A stretch of 64,000 nt of DNA from Nautilus pompilius (Eukaryota; Mollusca; Cephalopoda; Nautilida; Nautilidae). The number at the start of each line of letters is the position of its first letter. The first letter of the stretch is position 1. The notes beneath the pieces are model-generated. The model saw nothing but the letters and a program-made list of their open reading frames with translations, was not told where the DNA came from and ran no database searches. A program made the position numbers and the translations under genes. The stretch lies in the NCBI GenBank assembly GCA_018389105.1, contig JACATO010002189.1, forward strand, positions 397,001-461,000, read 5' to 3'. Positions 1-10,300 of the stretch are shown piece by piece.

Positions 1-1895
1 AAACAAGGGTTTGTTTTTGTTATTCATTTTGTAAACACCGCATCTCTTGTGAAGTGTCACCATTTGGATCATTACAAAATGTTACTTTCTAATTGTTATT
101 TTTACCGTGTGTAGGCCACCATGTTTTCTGTTCATTAAACAAGTTTACTACTGATGTCCAGTGCCATAAATGTTTACTTGCAGCTAAACTAGCAAATTAA
201 CAATGTTTTTCTTTCTTTCTTTTCTGGGATTATCTATTAAATCTGCATAAAAATATTTTAACAGATATATTTTTTATCATACGTACATGATGTCTGAAGG
301 GAAATCAGTGGAAATGAACGTTGTTTATACCATTATAACTTTTTTCTTTCATTTAACATTAAATATCCTTTAAAGAATCTCACTATAGTTATGATTACAA
401 AAAATGTATTGTTTATTTTTAATCATAGGATAGCTGGTGTTATCTCCTTTGCTTTAAGATACTTGATCAGTGCTATTTCACATCTTGAGAACTCAAAAGG
501 ACTGTGTGATGTAGCCCAGCTGGCTGTCAAAATTTTAAACAAATTTATCTTTTACACCTGAAACACAGTTCTTCTTCCAAAAAGTTCATTACAACAACAA
601 AATTCAGTTATTTATTTACAGTCTGTGCAATAATCTCTGATAATATTCTGAAAATAGTGGAAATGGCATAAAAGGTATAGACTGGTAATTGATTTTAGCA
701 CTAATGTTTCTGAAAATGGCAGGTGAAGAGTATGTGCATACATTGTGCATGGTGACTTCTAACAGTTGCAAATTTGCACGTCTCTCAAAATATAGTAGCA
801 AAAAATTCGACAGTTCTTCACAAGATGTTAGAATACTGAATTTTGGATGGACTTGTACATACTAATGAAATAGCATCAGAATAATGGTATCCATCTGGAT
901 TTTGTTTGAACATCTCCAGTAGACGTATGTGTGTGAAAACATGAGCGATTACTTTCACAAAGTTTGCAGTGGCCAACTGCACATTTACCAAAAACTGATG
1001 AAAATCAGGTGATTGAGAAAGCATTAGAACTTTTCAAGCCCCACTGTGCATCACTGTTGTGTTTGCCTGCTATATATATATATATATCCACTGAACTATT
1101 AGCAACCTGTTTCACAATCAGCAGAGGAACTGTCTCTTCATCAGGCTTGGACATTGAAAGTCAAGCAAACACTGGTGAGGTCAAGTCAAAACACTTAAGC
1201 CACTTCATAAGGTCTTTTGAAAGCAAACGCACGTTTAAGTAGTCTTTAACTCTTCTAAGACAATGCTGAAGTCCACAAAGTAACATACATTAGGCTTCAA
1301 AACTAAAATCAGTAATCAAATAACTAAATATTCCCATATAGTTACTGCAGAAACTTTTATCTTGCTGTTCATTAGCTTGAAATGAGTGGAAAAGGAAGCA
1401 ATGCTAAATCCTTTAAAGATGCTACAGAAGATCCTAAAGGGAGAAATGAATGTTGTTACAAAAACTTTATTTTTAGTTATGTAAGAAAATAAGTTTGCAT
1501 CAACAGACAGGGGCTCTTCAAGGATTCACCCTGATCATGGCAAGTTTTGGAATTAGTTCCAATGATGACAAGGTAAGATAAAGTTCTAATAAAGCTTTTA
1601 CTTCCTTTAGATGACACATACAGGGTTATAAGTATGGAGATCTCAGGTGCAGGTCAGAAGTCTTGTTGAAAAACAAAATAATCAGTATTCACTGGAGAGA
1701 AAACATTTATACAATTGTACACATTATGAAGTGCTCCAGGATTTTACACATCTGCTCTTAGTTGCTATTTCAGTTTGCTCAGACAGTATCAAGCACACAC
1801 ATTGTTAGATTGAATTCAAATTAAACACGGGCAAGGTGACACCTTTTGTAAGTTCCACAATAATTTGAGATGTTAATGAACAACTGAGAAACTTG
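1..1895. other. 3' flank of UBOX5, no gene recognised
   Basis: AT-rich sequence after the UBOX5 stop codon (UBOX5 reads on the minus strand). It probably contains the UBOX5 3' UTR; minus-strand AATAAA hexamers (TTTATT on plus) occur near 1,467 and 610. A minus-strand open stretch at 818-1024 is flanked by stops on both sides. I could not assign it to a family; it may be an old repeat relic. A short TA run lies near 1,071-1,088. Confidence 0.5.
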
Positions 1896-3575
1896 TTACA
1901 AATTCAACTGATAGAATTTTTTGATGGTTTTGGAACTATGTTCTGTTTCACATATTGCACACGTGTACTGGCATTTGTCTTTGGTAGCTACCAAACAGGT
2001 CCGACACAAAATGTGCTCACACGGCAGAATGTACAGCCCAGCCTCTGTTCCCTGCTTCTCGCATTTACCACAAACTCCCTTAGCTGCTTTCTGTCTTTGC
2101 TGTGTACTGCTCATGTTGGAACAGGTTAATCTGAATGTTGGAAGTCCACTGAGTGTGTCCAGCAAAGCAGTGTCCAAACTGTGGCTTAGTTGATCTTCAT
2201 GGGAGAGAGAGGTATGCTCAGCAGCATTGCTACTGGCCTGCATGATTGTGGTAATGCACTTGTCACCCATGTCACGTAAACATTCATTGGAAGATTTTGC
2301 ACAAACTGGGTCAACTTTCAATATTTTGTTGGTCACTTTGCAATGTGTATCTGGTGTCTTTTTTGTCCCTTCTCGATGCCTCTTTAAATTTTTCCTTTGT
2401 GAAATCGCCACAGCTGTATTCTCATTGTGATCTAGCTGACCCAAGCTGCTTGCACTTTCCTGTATTTCCACACTACTGTTGTGTGACTCTTGTTTGACAG
2501 CTTTCTCATCAGCATGCTTCTGTCCCTCAGCCCAAGCAGATGGCCTTACTTTAATAAGCTGATTATGAAAATCTCTGGCTGTTCCTAAAGTCCTAGGCAC
2601 TCTTTCCAGGCCTGGTGCATTTAAAAGCAAAAAGTTATCAATTCTAATCTTCAATGCAGCATTGAGCACTGGCTTGTTGTGGCTGGTAAACCGAACTCCT
2701 GTGAAAGGGTCACTGGGTGGCCTACCCCATGTCGCCTCATTTTCTATAAAAGTATCAAGAGTTGACTGATCGATAGTTTTCCCTGATGGCAACAATACTG
2801 GTAATGACATAATATTACAAGTAATCAGATCAATGAACTCTTCTGGTATATCATTTCCTAGATTTTTAGTTGTAGCTCCTTTGTCTTCCTGCCTATTTTT
2901 CATTTTGCTATTGTCAGTAGGCTTCTCACCTTCTGTGTTCACGTCTGGCTTATGACAGTAGAGATCAAATACTTTTTTCTGTAATCTTTTCTGACACGAC
3001 ACTGCAAGCTGACCCCAGATTTCAAGCCTGCCAATGCAAGGAACACAACTATTAGTTGTTCTTGTTATGCGGATGGTCATGTGGCTGACACTGCTCAATG
3101 ACTTTATAAGATGGTGCCGAAGCGGCTGTGTCAATGGATAATTTGGAAATGAATTTATATCATCATGTGACATTGGTGGCCGAGGTCTGAATAAAAAGTT
3201 ATGGAAACAGAATGTCATTGATTCTCGTAGGTATACCTTACCTACTGGTGTAAAAATTCCATCTGCTTCTGCTTTGCAAGCATGTTCTTGTTTGGACAAA
3301 AGCCATGAGCTCTTAACAGCTTCAGACTTGGTGTATACTTCAAATCCAACAGATTTCTGAGAGCCCACCAAAGGGTTGATAACCACTTTATATAGATCTA
3401 TGTTACAGGGAAACTGCACTGTGATACTGACTGGTGGCTTTATGAACCGCTCTGCCATGAATCCCTGTCTGCGAAATCCATTTGTGCAGAGATTTCCAAC
3501 CTCATAACCATCAGCGGAGACTGTGTCACAAGCCATACGAGGCTGAAGACGGTAGTCACAGAAGTCAATCAGCAT
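1896..3575 (-). CDS. UBOX5: U-box and RING E3 ubiquitin ligase, RNF37/UBOX5-like
   Basis: Intact 559-codon reading frame in one exon, close to the 541 residues of human UBOX5 (RNF37). The N-terminus contains CDTVSADGYEV and FIKPPVSITVQFP, matching the family's N-terminal domain. The U-box lies at about residues 243-319 (IPEEFIDLITCNIM, then LPSGKTIDQSTL, then PSDPFTGVRF). A C-terminal RING of C-x2-C, C-x-H-x2-C-x2-C, C-x2-C spacing lies at about 502-542. The middle is low-complexity and charged. In the family the U-box recruits E2 enzymes and the protein is mainly nuclear. I chose ATG at 3,575 because it aligns with the human start; an in-frame reading continues upstream to a splice acceptor at 3,612-3,613 but meets no earlier ATG. 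The gene is divergent from DCLRE1A. No break seen. Family assignment is firm. Confidence 0.93.
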   Translation of the reverse strand: MLIDFCDYRLQPRMACDTVSADGYEVGNLCTNGFRRQGFMAERFIKPPVSITVQFPCNIDLYKVVINPLVGSQKSVGFEVYTKSEAVKSSWLLSKQEHACKAEADGIFTPVGKVYLRESMTFCFHNFLFRPRPPMSHDDINSFPNYPLTQPLRHHLIKSLSSVSHMTIRITRTTNSCVPCIGRLEIWGQLAVSCQKRLQKKVFDLYCHKPDVNTEGEKPTDNSKMKNRQEDKGATTKNLGNDIPEEFIDLITCNIMSLPVLLPSGKTIDQSTLDTFIENEATWGRPPSDPFTGVRFTSHNKPVLNAALKIRIDNFLLLNAPGLERVPRTLGTARDFHNQLIKVRPSAWAEGQKHADEKAVKQESHNSSVEIQESASSLGQLDHNENTAVAISQRKNLKRHREGTKKTPDTHCKVTNKILKVDPVCAKSSNECLRDMGDKCITTIMQASSNAAEHTSLSHEDQLSHSLDTALLDTLSGLPTFRLTCSNMSSTQQRQKAAKGVCGKCEKQGTEAGLYILPCEHILCRTCLVATKDKCQYTCAICETEHSSKTIKKFYQLNL

Positions 3576-3611
3576 TCTCGGGTTGTAGCCAGATAGCAAC
3601 TTTGTGCAAAC

Positions 3612-6600
3612 CTGAAAGAAGAAACATTTTTACATTTATAACACAACTGGCTTAACTTATTTAGTTAAGATTTTAATCCAAGGTGTCAAGTTTATTCATG
3701 AACTTAAAAAATTTAACATCAATTCTAATGTCTGTATCTTAGTTCTCACACTTTAAAAATGTACTCACAAACATTGCACCAAAAAAGGGTCTGGCGAAAT
3801 TATAATTTTGTTTCTCATTTGCCGAGTAACTGCTGGAAAACTTTTATATTCACACATTCAAAGCCAAAGATAATTTTTAACTGCAATAATGAGACAAATT
3901 AGAATATATAGAGGCAAACAAATTATGCCATATATCATACAGATTGTTGCCAGAATAGAGAGAGCACCCATGAATATAATAGAACAGCCCATGTTACCAT
4001 CAACATAAATAGCATAAAAAAGTAGAGTTGATAGAATGTTAAAATCAGACTGGCAAAAGTGAGAGGCAGATGCCATGGAGTCCTGGACTCATAAATGGGA
4101 TAGTGTATAAATCTACTTGCAGCTCACAGAGTAAGAGTGAGAGCAGATATGGAACACTGAAAAGAATGATCTGGTGTTCATTGAGGGGTCTGAATTCTGT
4201 TGTATGCATAACCATTTTCGATAATCAGCCTATGCCACATTTCCAACAAGTGATTCTGTAGTTCAAGACATTTTCTGTAAGAGGATTGCACCACTTGTCA
4301 CTTCCAAAACCACCACCCTATGTTAAAAGCAAGAGGCAGTAGGTTCTCCATAAATAACTAGGAGCCCCGACAAATATAACTGAGCCTGTCTGGAACCATA
4401 TTAATTGCCAACTGCAAAAAAACAAAACCTCATCCCACATCTGTGGCAGATATGAGGTTAAGACTGATTTGATTTTGGAAAATTTGGACCATTCTAATTT
4501 AATCCATGCCACAGCATATTCTAGCCCATTCATGAGGTATGTGGAAAGGCTAATTAATTTCATGTTTTCTGCTAATTTGTACAAATCTAAATGTACGTAC
4601 GTGGAACAATAAAAATCACTTACTCAAGAATGCTCATTACTTTCTGACTGGGTTAATATATTCTTTGCTTAAAGGATAATTTTATATTTCACTAAATACT
4701 GGTCAAAACAAATTTATATATTTGCATGCCTACTGGCGTATGACTTAAAATATATACCTACATGAAAAATGCGTTAAAATTAATTCCATGTCAGAATTTT
4801 AATAAAATGATTCTCTCTCAAAAAAGTGTCCTTTTAAGTCAGAAAGGCAAGAATTTTTAAAAACTTTTATAATGCCCCTTTTGTTAACAAAGTGCTTGTT
4901 TCATCTATTTAAAAGGGGAGAAAATGTACTCTTTCTGGTTCGCTAAAGCACTTCAGTCAGATACTCCATGATGATGATAAACCAAAAAACATTGTCTAAA
5001 GTTGATGACCACCAATGATGTCCGATAGGCCACTCATACCTTTACGCATTTCTCTCCAGAAAAGATCTTTCAAAAACCTTCAAACACTGTGAAACTATTT
5101 GTAGGCACTACAAGGCATCAAAAGCCTCTAGACTTTGTTAATAATTGCAATTATGTACACTGGTGACAAAAATTATTGTATCACCCTATGCTTTTATACT
5201 ATTGTATTCATAGAGTGTTAGATGTGAAAAATCCATTAATAAAGACTATGAGGCCCTGTTTTGATATTCATAGGGTCTTTGTACTAAACATGTCATAGTT
5301 TTTTGTGGAAATGAAATGATGGAGTAATAAAACAGTAAATAAATGCACACACTGCAATATTATTTAAATTAAAGAATGTTAAAATAATAATGCTCATACA
5401 CTGCATTACTCCTGGATTAGAAAGAAAAAATATGGTGGATACTCCATTGTGTAGATGACCTTCCCACATCTCTTCATCATCTATACCTCTTTATCCTTTA
5501 AACTCTATTATCATGAAAATCTTGGACCAGTGCTGTATAGTGCAGATTCTTCTGAATCTCTGCCTACTCTAATCAAGAAATTCATTCCCTTCTATCTCAT
5601 ACATTGGGGTACCCAAGCTTTTCTTGATATATAAATAATTCTCTTCTAAAGTTTGTTGATGACACTGAATTATCTGGTAAACTGATAATGAGATGGTTAG
5701 CTTACAAGATTTTAATGAACTGTACAATTGGTTTTCTGAACAGCAAATGAAATTTAACATCACAAAGCATGAAGTATTAATTTTTATTGCAATGACAATG
5801 CTTATCATCATTAATTAGCAAAATATCACATTACAGCAAACAAAAAGGATTTTTGAGAAGCTGAGGCAAATTCTTTGAAAAGTCAAAAATCATTATAATA
5901 GTTTAAGAGACAGCAGACAAGATAATGGGTATGATAAATCAAACCAATACTGCAGAAGGGTTAGTCATGAAGTCCTTAATATAACAGTAATTATCAAAAT
6001 TGTCTCAAGTTATTAAAATTATCTAGCTTGGCATATCTTTGCTTTGGCAGCAGAGAACAAGTCAATATAATTTTTGGAAAACTTTTAAAAATGGTAGCTA
6101 GTAGTACTATAGTAGCAGAGGCAACTCATTAATTCCTATTCAAAATCCATTTTACTCTATCCTGAAGCATAGAGCTGAACTGCCATTGATGGAGTTGTCA
6201 CTATTTTAAAGATTTACCTAAGTTTAGATAACTATACTCATGATCACATTGTCACTGGCTAAGTTTTTCAGGCAACGACTTCTAAGTTCATGGAATGCCT
6301 TACCTGGAGGTGTTGTTGAAGCTGAGTGTTTAAAATGATTTATAAAACTTGGTCGACAAATTGTAAATTTCCTGTGACTTAGCTTATAACCTAATGTAGC
6401 TGTAACACGACCACTCATTCAGTAAATTCCATTTGGTTTACAAGTTCGAAATTTAAAATTACGACAAATCAGGAATTTAAGATACAGTAGTCATTAAGAA
6501 AGACGTAAATTAAAACAAACGTATCTATAATCTGAAACAAGCTAAATGATAAGGAAAACTATTTACTACAGCAATTCCACGTGGGATTTATGTTAAACTG

Positions 6601-7011
6601 CTACATGTTGATGATGGACAGTTGTTTTATCAGAGGTGCTGTCCAGTTTTACTATAATTTGTCTCACCGTATCACACATAATATTCTCAGGTAGTAACAT
6701 CGTCTACTGTCCTCTGCCTTGGCAATAAGCAAAAGATATGCACTATCCTAAATCTAAAATAATACCAAGGCAGCATGAACAGGAAGGAACCAGAACATTA
6801 GGAGGAGGAGACATTTATGCCAACTGTGTTCCCAAACAAACAAATATACAGTTTTGGCTTAAATTTGACGTCGGGTAACATTAGAAATTAATAAGATAGC
6901 AAAAACAAAAATAATAATAATAATAACCCAACATAAAGACAGGAATATCACGAGTGACAGCTAACGCAGTTTTCCTCCGTATCCTTAATACCAACCGACT
7001 CTGGATCTTAC
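3612..7011 (-). other. UBOX5: probable 5' UTR intron of UBOX5
   Basis: On the minus strand a strong donor (AGCGGAG then GTAAGA) ends a putative non-coding exon at 7,012. A pyrimidine-rich acceptor (TTCTTTCAG) precedes the coding exon at 3,611. I see no ATG in the short stretch immediately upstream of that donor, so it would be 5' UTR. The intron holds a CR1-like LINE relic at 5.5-6.4 kb and otherwise AT-rich sequence without a recognisable gene. The exon's transcription start is not visible; it should lie between about 7,013 and the CRE at 7,058. Confidence 0.55.
5480..6410 (+). mobile_element. degenerate CR1/jockey-type LINE, 3' part of reverse transcriptase
   Basis: Frameshifted plus-strand pieces of a non-LTR reverse transcriptase. 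Near 5,650 a frame reads KFVDDTELSG, the decayed F-A-D-D-T catalytic box. The next frame reads DFNELYNWFSEQQMKFNITK, the usual segment that follows it. Near 6,260-6,345 another frame reads FFRQRLLSSWNALPGGVVEA, which matches the C-terminal end of CR1-type ORF2 (F-F-x-R, W-N-x-L-P). Several stops and frameshifts make it dead. The 5' boundary is not visible. Confidence 0.7.
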
Positions 7012-7012
7012 C

Positions 7013-7340
7013 TCCGCTGTAGACGAAGATGGATGAATTACTTCCCCTTTTTTTCGGTGACGTCAAATAAAAAAAAAACAAAAAAAAACACGTTTGACAT
7101 TCCCGATAATGCTGATTATTCTCGTGGATGGAAAGAAAGAAAAAGGGAGAAAAAAAAGACTCCGTTTACATGTGATCTTTGTGTGAAGTTGACGGCTTCG
7201 AACCGTTCATCAGGACCGTTCCTGTTCGATTATCGAAGCTGCGTGTGGAGTCCGGGGCTTAAATCTTAGCAGGAGGTTTTTTCCAGTGGAGCACCGCCTT
7301 CTTCCGATGTAAATTTGGCGCCCGATTCAGATCCTGAGAA
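7013..7340. promoter_or_regulatory. bidirectional promoter of UBOX5 and DCLRE1A
   Basis: About 330 bp separates the putative UBOX5 first exon (minus) from the DCLRE1A start codon (plus). It contains a perfect palindromic cAMP-response element, TGACGTCA, at 7,058-7,065, and raised CpG content compared with the AT-rich surroundings from about 7,180 to 7,500. No TATA box is obvious. Divergent head-to-head layout and CpG content fit a housekeeping promoter. Binding by CREB/ATF factors is inference from the motif. Confidence 0.6.
7058..7065. promoter_or_regulatory. consensus CRE (TGACGTCA)
   Basis: Exact palindromic 8-mer of the CREB/ATF binding consensus between two divergent gene starts. An identical 8-mer occurs in the NMNAT promoter at 19,673-19,680. 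Confidence 0.6.
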
Positions 7341-10300
7341 ATGAAAAAAGCATCCCTGCTGCAGCATGACGAAGAGGAGGACATCTGGGAGTACAGACCG
7401 CTCAGACTCCAGAAGCGGCGGAGGACGGCGCGGTTGGTTGACGGCGGAGATGAGGTCGCGGGGACGGGGAAGAGGGACCGGGGTAGGTGGAGCCATTTTC
7501 GGATAATAACCCAGAAAGGGGCTGTCTGTCTAAAACAGTGTATACATATAAAGTAATGAATACTCTCTCTCCGGGGCGAGGGGCAGTTTCTCTATTTAGA
7601 TCTTAACCAAAAACTATCGACAGTGCATCAGCAAATGCCGTCTTCTTGCTAGAATCCTTCATACCTTTGGCATTTTGCTGGACGTACTGAAGTCCGAATA
7701 ACGTCTGCTGACTTCCCCGAAAGGTAGCAATACCTAATGATATCATAAACTAATCCCTCGTCATTTATGCAACCATAAACGTTAAAGATCAGTCCCCTTG
7801 CAGTTTTAAATGTATTTATTGAGCTAGACCGCATGCTCCTTTGTCTGGACGCTCTGGATATATTTCTTTATTTTTTTCATAGCCTCTGAATTATTACTTA
7901 ATGGGCAGTTTTTTTGTTGTTGCTCTCTTTGTTTTTTTTATAGATTCTATTTACCTTCAATTTTCTGGAATAAGTGATGGTTCAGGAAAATTAATGAATC
8001 ACAAGCAGCAAAATGACAACGAAGATTTTCGTGATACAGCCATATTTAACACATCACCTGACTCTGATATATTCAGCCTCAGCAATTGTGCTACGCCATT
8101 GCTAGAAAGGGATGAAGAGACCGAAAATGAATCCTCTTACAAAACGGTATCGCACAATTCCAGTGATGCTCTGTCAGATATCGGAGAAAGATGTAAAATC
8201 AACTCCAGCAGCCAGGAGTGGTCACAAAATGAAACTACAAACTTAAATTGTAAGGAGGTAGGAATTGTTGATGTCTGTGAAGACTGTACAGATTTAGAAG
8301 GAAGGACTACTTCCACTGAAGAGTTGCCTAAACACAATATATTTGGATTATTAAAATGTTCTCCAGAAACAGTATTGTTGCCAAAGGCTCTGAAGGCATC
8401 CAAGAAAAACACTTCTTCAAAGAAACTCCAAAATTTGGTGTGTCATGCTAAAATGTCTCAACGTAAACATCAAAACAAATATCAGGAGTCTGGCAACAGC
8501 ACCAAGCAAATATCTATTACATCTTTCTTCAAACCAGCAAGGCAAAATTCTGTCTTAAATGAGGATTTTTCTTCATTACCTGAAAATGATAGTTCTGAAA
8601 CAATGAAATTGTGTGCCAAAAGCGAAGTCCAACCAAATTCTTCTGCTACCATTCAAGATGAAGGTCAGAAAAAGAAAGATTTATTGAAATTCAATCAACT
8701 TTTTGAAAGAAAAAAAAGTCTACCTGAAAACCAGTACACTACAAAAGAAACTGCTAACAAGTATAATAATTCAGGTTGGCATTCAAAAAAACAACAAAGA
8801 AACTGTCCATTTTACAAGAGAATTCCTGGTAAGAATTTTTGCTAGTTAATTTTATGATTTTTTTTTTACTTTAATATTATTTTCTTCATTTTAAAGATAA
8901 TCCTTATTCTAATTTTTAAAATTAATATTTTAAAGTAATCCAAAAGTTTACTTTATTATTTTCTGGTATCATTAGAGGTCATGATGGGTTAGCTATTTGG
9001 CTTTATACTAGGATTCTTAATGTAAAATCCAACTATATTATTTCTACCAAACTTAAGCTTCCTATCAGTTTCTCATTTTACTCAGTGAATGCCAGAGTCT
9101 TTTTTAAAAATGCGACAGATTGAAAGTAGGTAATATGTTATGTATGTTATTTCAGAAAGCACCATAACTGTGGATGCCTTCAGCTATGGTGTAATTCCAA
9201 ACTGTCATGCCTACTTTCTCACCCACTTCCACTATGATCACTATGGTGGATTGACTAGCAAGTTCTGCCAGCCTATATACTGCAGTAAGGTGAGTTTTGA
9301 AATTGTATTTATGAAAGATATTCAAATCTGTTTTAAGCATACTTACATTACACCAGAAATACTGATTGTTGAGGTTCACTGCATAAGTCTGTTTCCTTTA
9401 ATTTGACTTAATGTTCCTTATTTACTTAATTGCAAAAGTTGTTTTTTTTTTAAAAAAATTAACATAAACTACTTATACTATGTGTTAGAGAGTAAAATAT
9501 GTGGATGTAATGGAAGTTTGAATTATGAACTCGTTAAATTGTATAAGCAATTCTCTCTTTCACATTATATGTATGTATTTAATTTAACCAGCAGTCATAA
9601 TGATTATGCAAGTTCTTACAATTTTTGACAAGGGAAGATATTTTGCTGATATTAAGGTGGGACAACAGGAAATGCTATAAATAAGTGTCAGGTGCAATGA
9701 TTGAATTCAAGAAGTCTAGCATCTGATATCCTGATCTAGATAGTAACATGAAATCCATAAATTCAAGAAATTTAATGGAATAAATTTCAAATTTCATTAT
9801 CATGCTTTTATTTGAAATAGAATTTATTTTGTGTACTTTTTTTTTTTAAATTCGATTTTTCAAAATTCATTTAAAGGTGACAGCTAATTTGGTTCGTCTA
9901 AAGTTAAATGTTGCACCAGAATGGATCCATCCATTTCCCCTGTACACGCCTCAGATTATTGAAAATGTGGAGGTTACCTTAATGGATGCAAATCAGTAAG
10001 TTGCTTTTTTTTTTCTTTCTGCTAAGTAAAATGTTTATTATACTAAGAAAATGTTGACTTTAACCACTAAAGTTATCTTAGTTGTTATATTGTGTTTGTG
10101 TTGAGAATGTGTGATTGCACCAGAAGTTACAGACTCTTTAAATTGAATTGATAATTCTTGTGTGTGTTTGTGTGTTTGTATATACTAGCTAGGATATCTG
10201 GCACTGCATAGAAAAAAAATGGCTTTAGGCCACCACATGGTAGCTTAAAACTATGCCCAGATTCTGAAGTACCTACACCCAAAATTTGGGGCTTTTAGGT

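Noticed and set aside
818..1242. Overlapping open frames on both strands downstream of UBOX5
   Set aside because: Bounded by stops, no recognised domain; more likely an old repeat relic than a gene.
3858..4076. Hydrophobic minus-strand open frame in the UBOX5 leader intron that looks like a small membrane protein
   Set aside because: AT-rich sequence yields hydrophobic residues by composition; no splice support, no family signature.
5160..5335. CACTGGTGACAAAAATTATT, looking like a Tc1-type terminus
   Set aside because: I could not find a convincing facing terminus, so an element cannot be supported.
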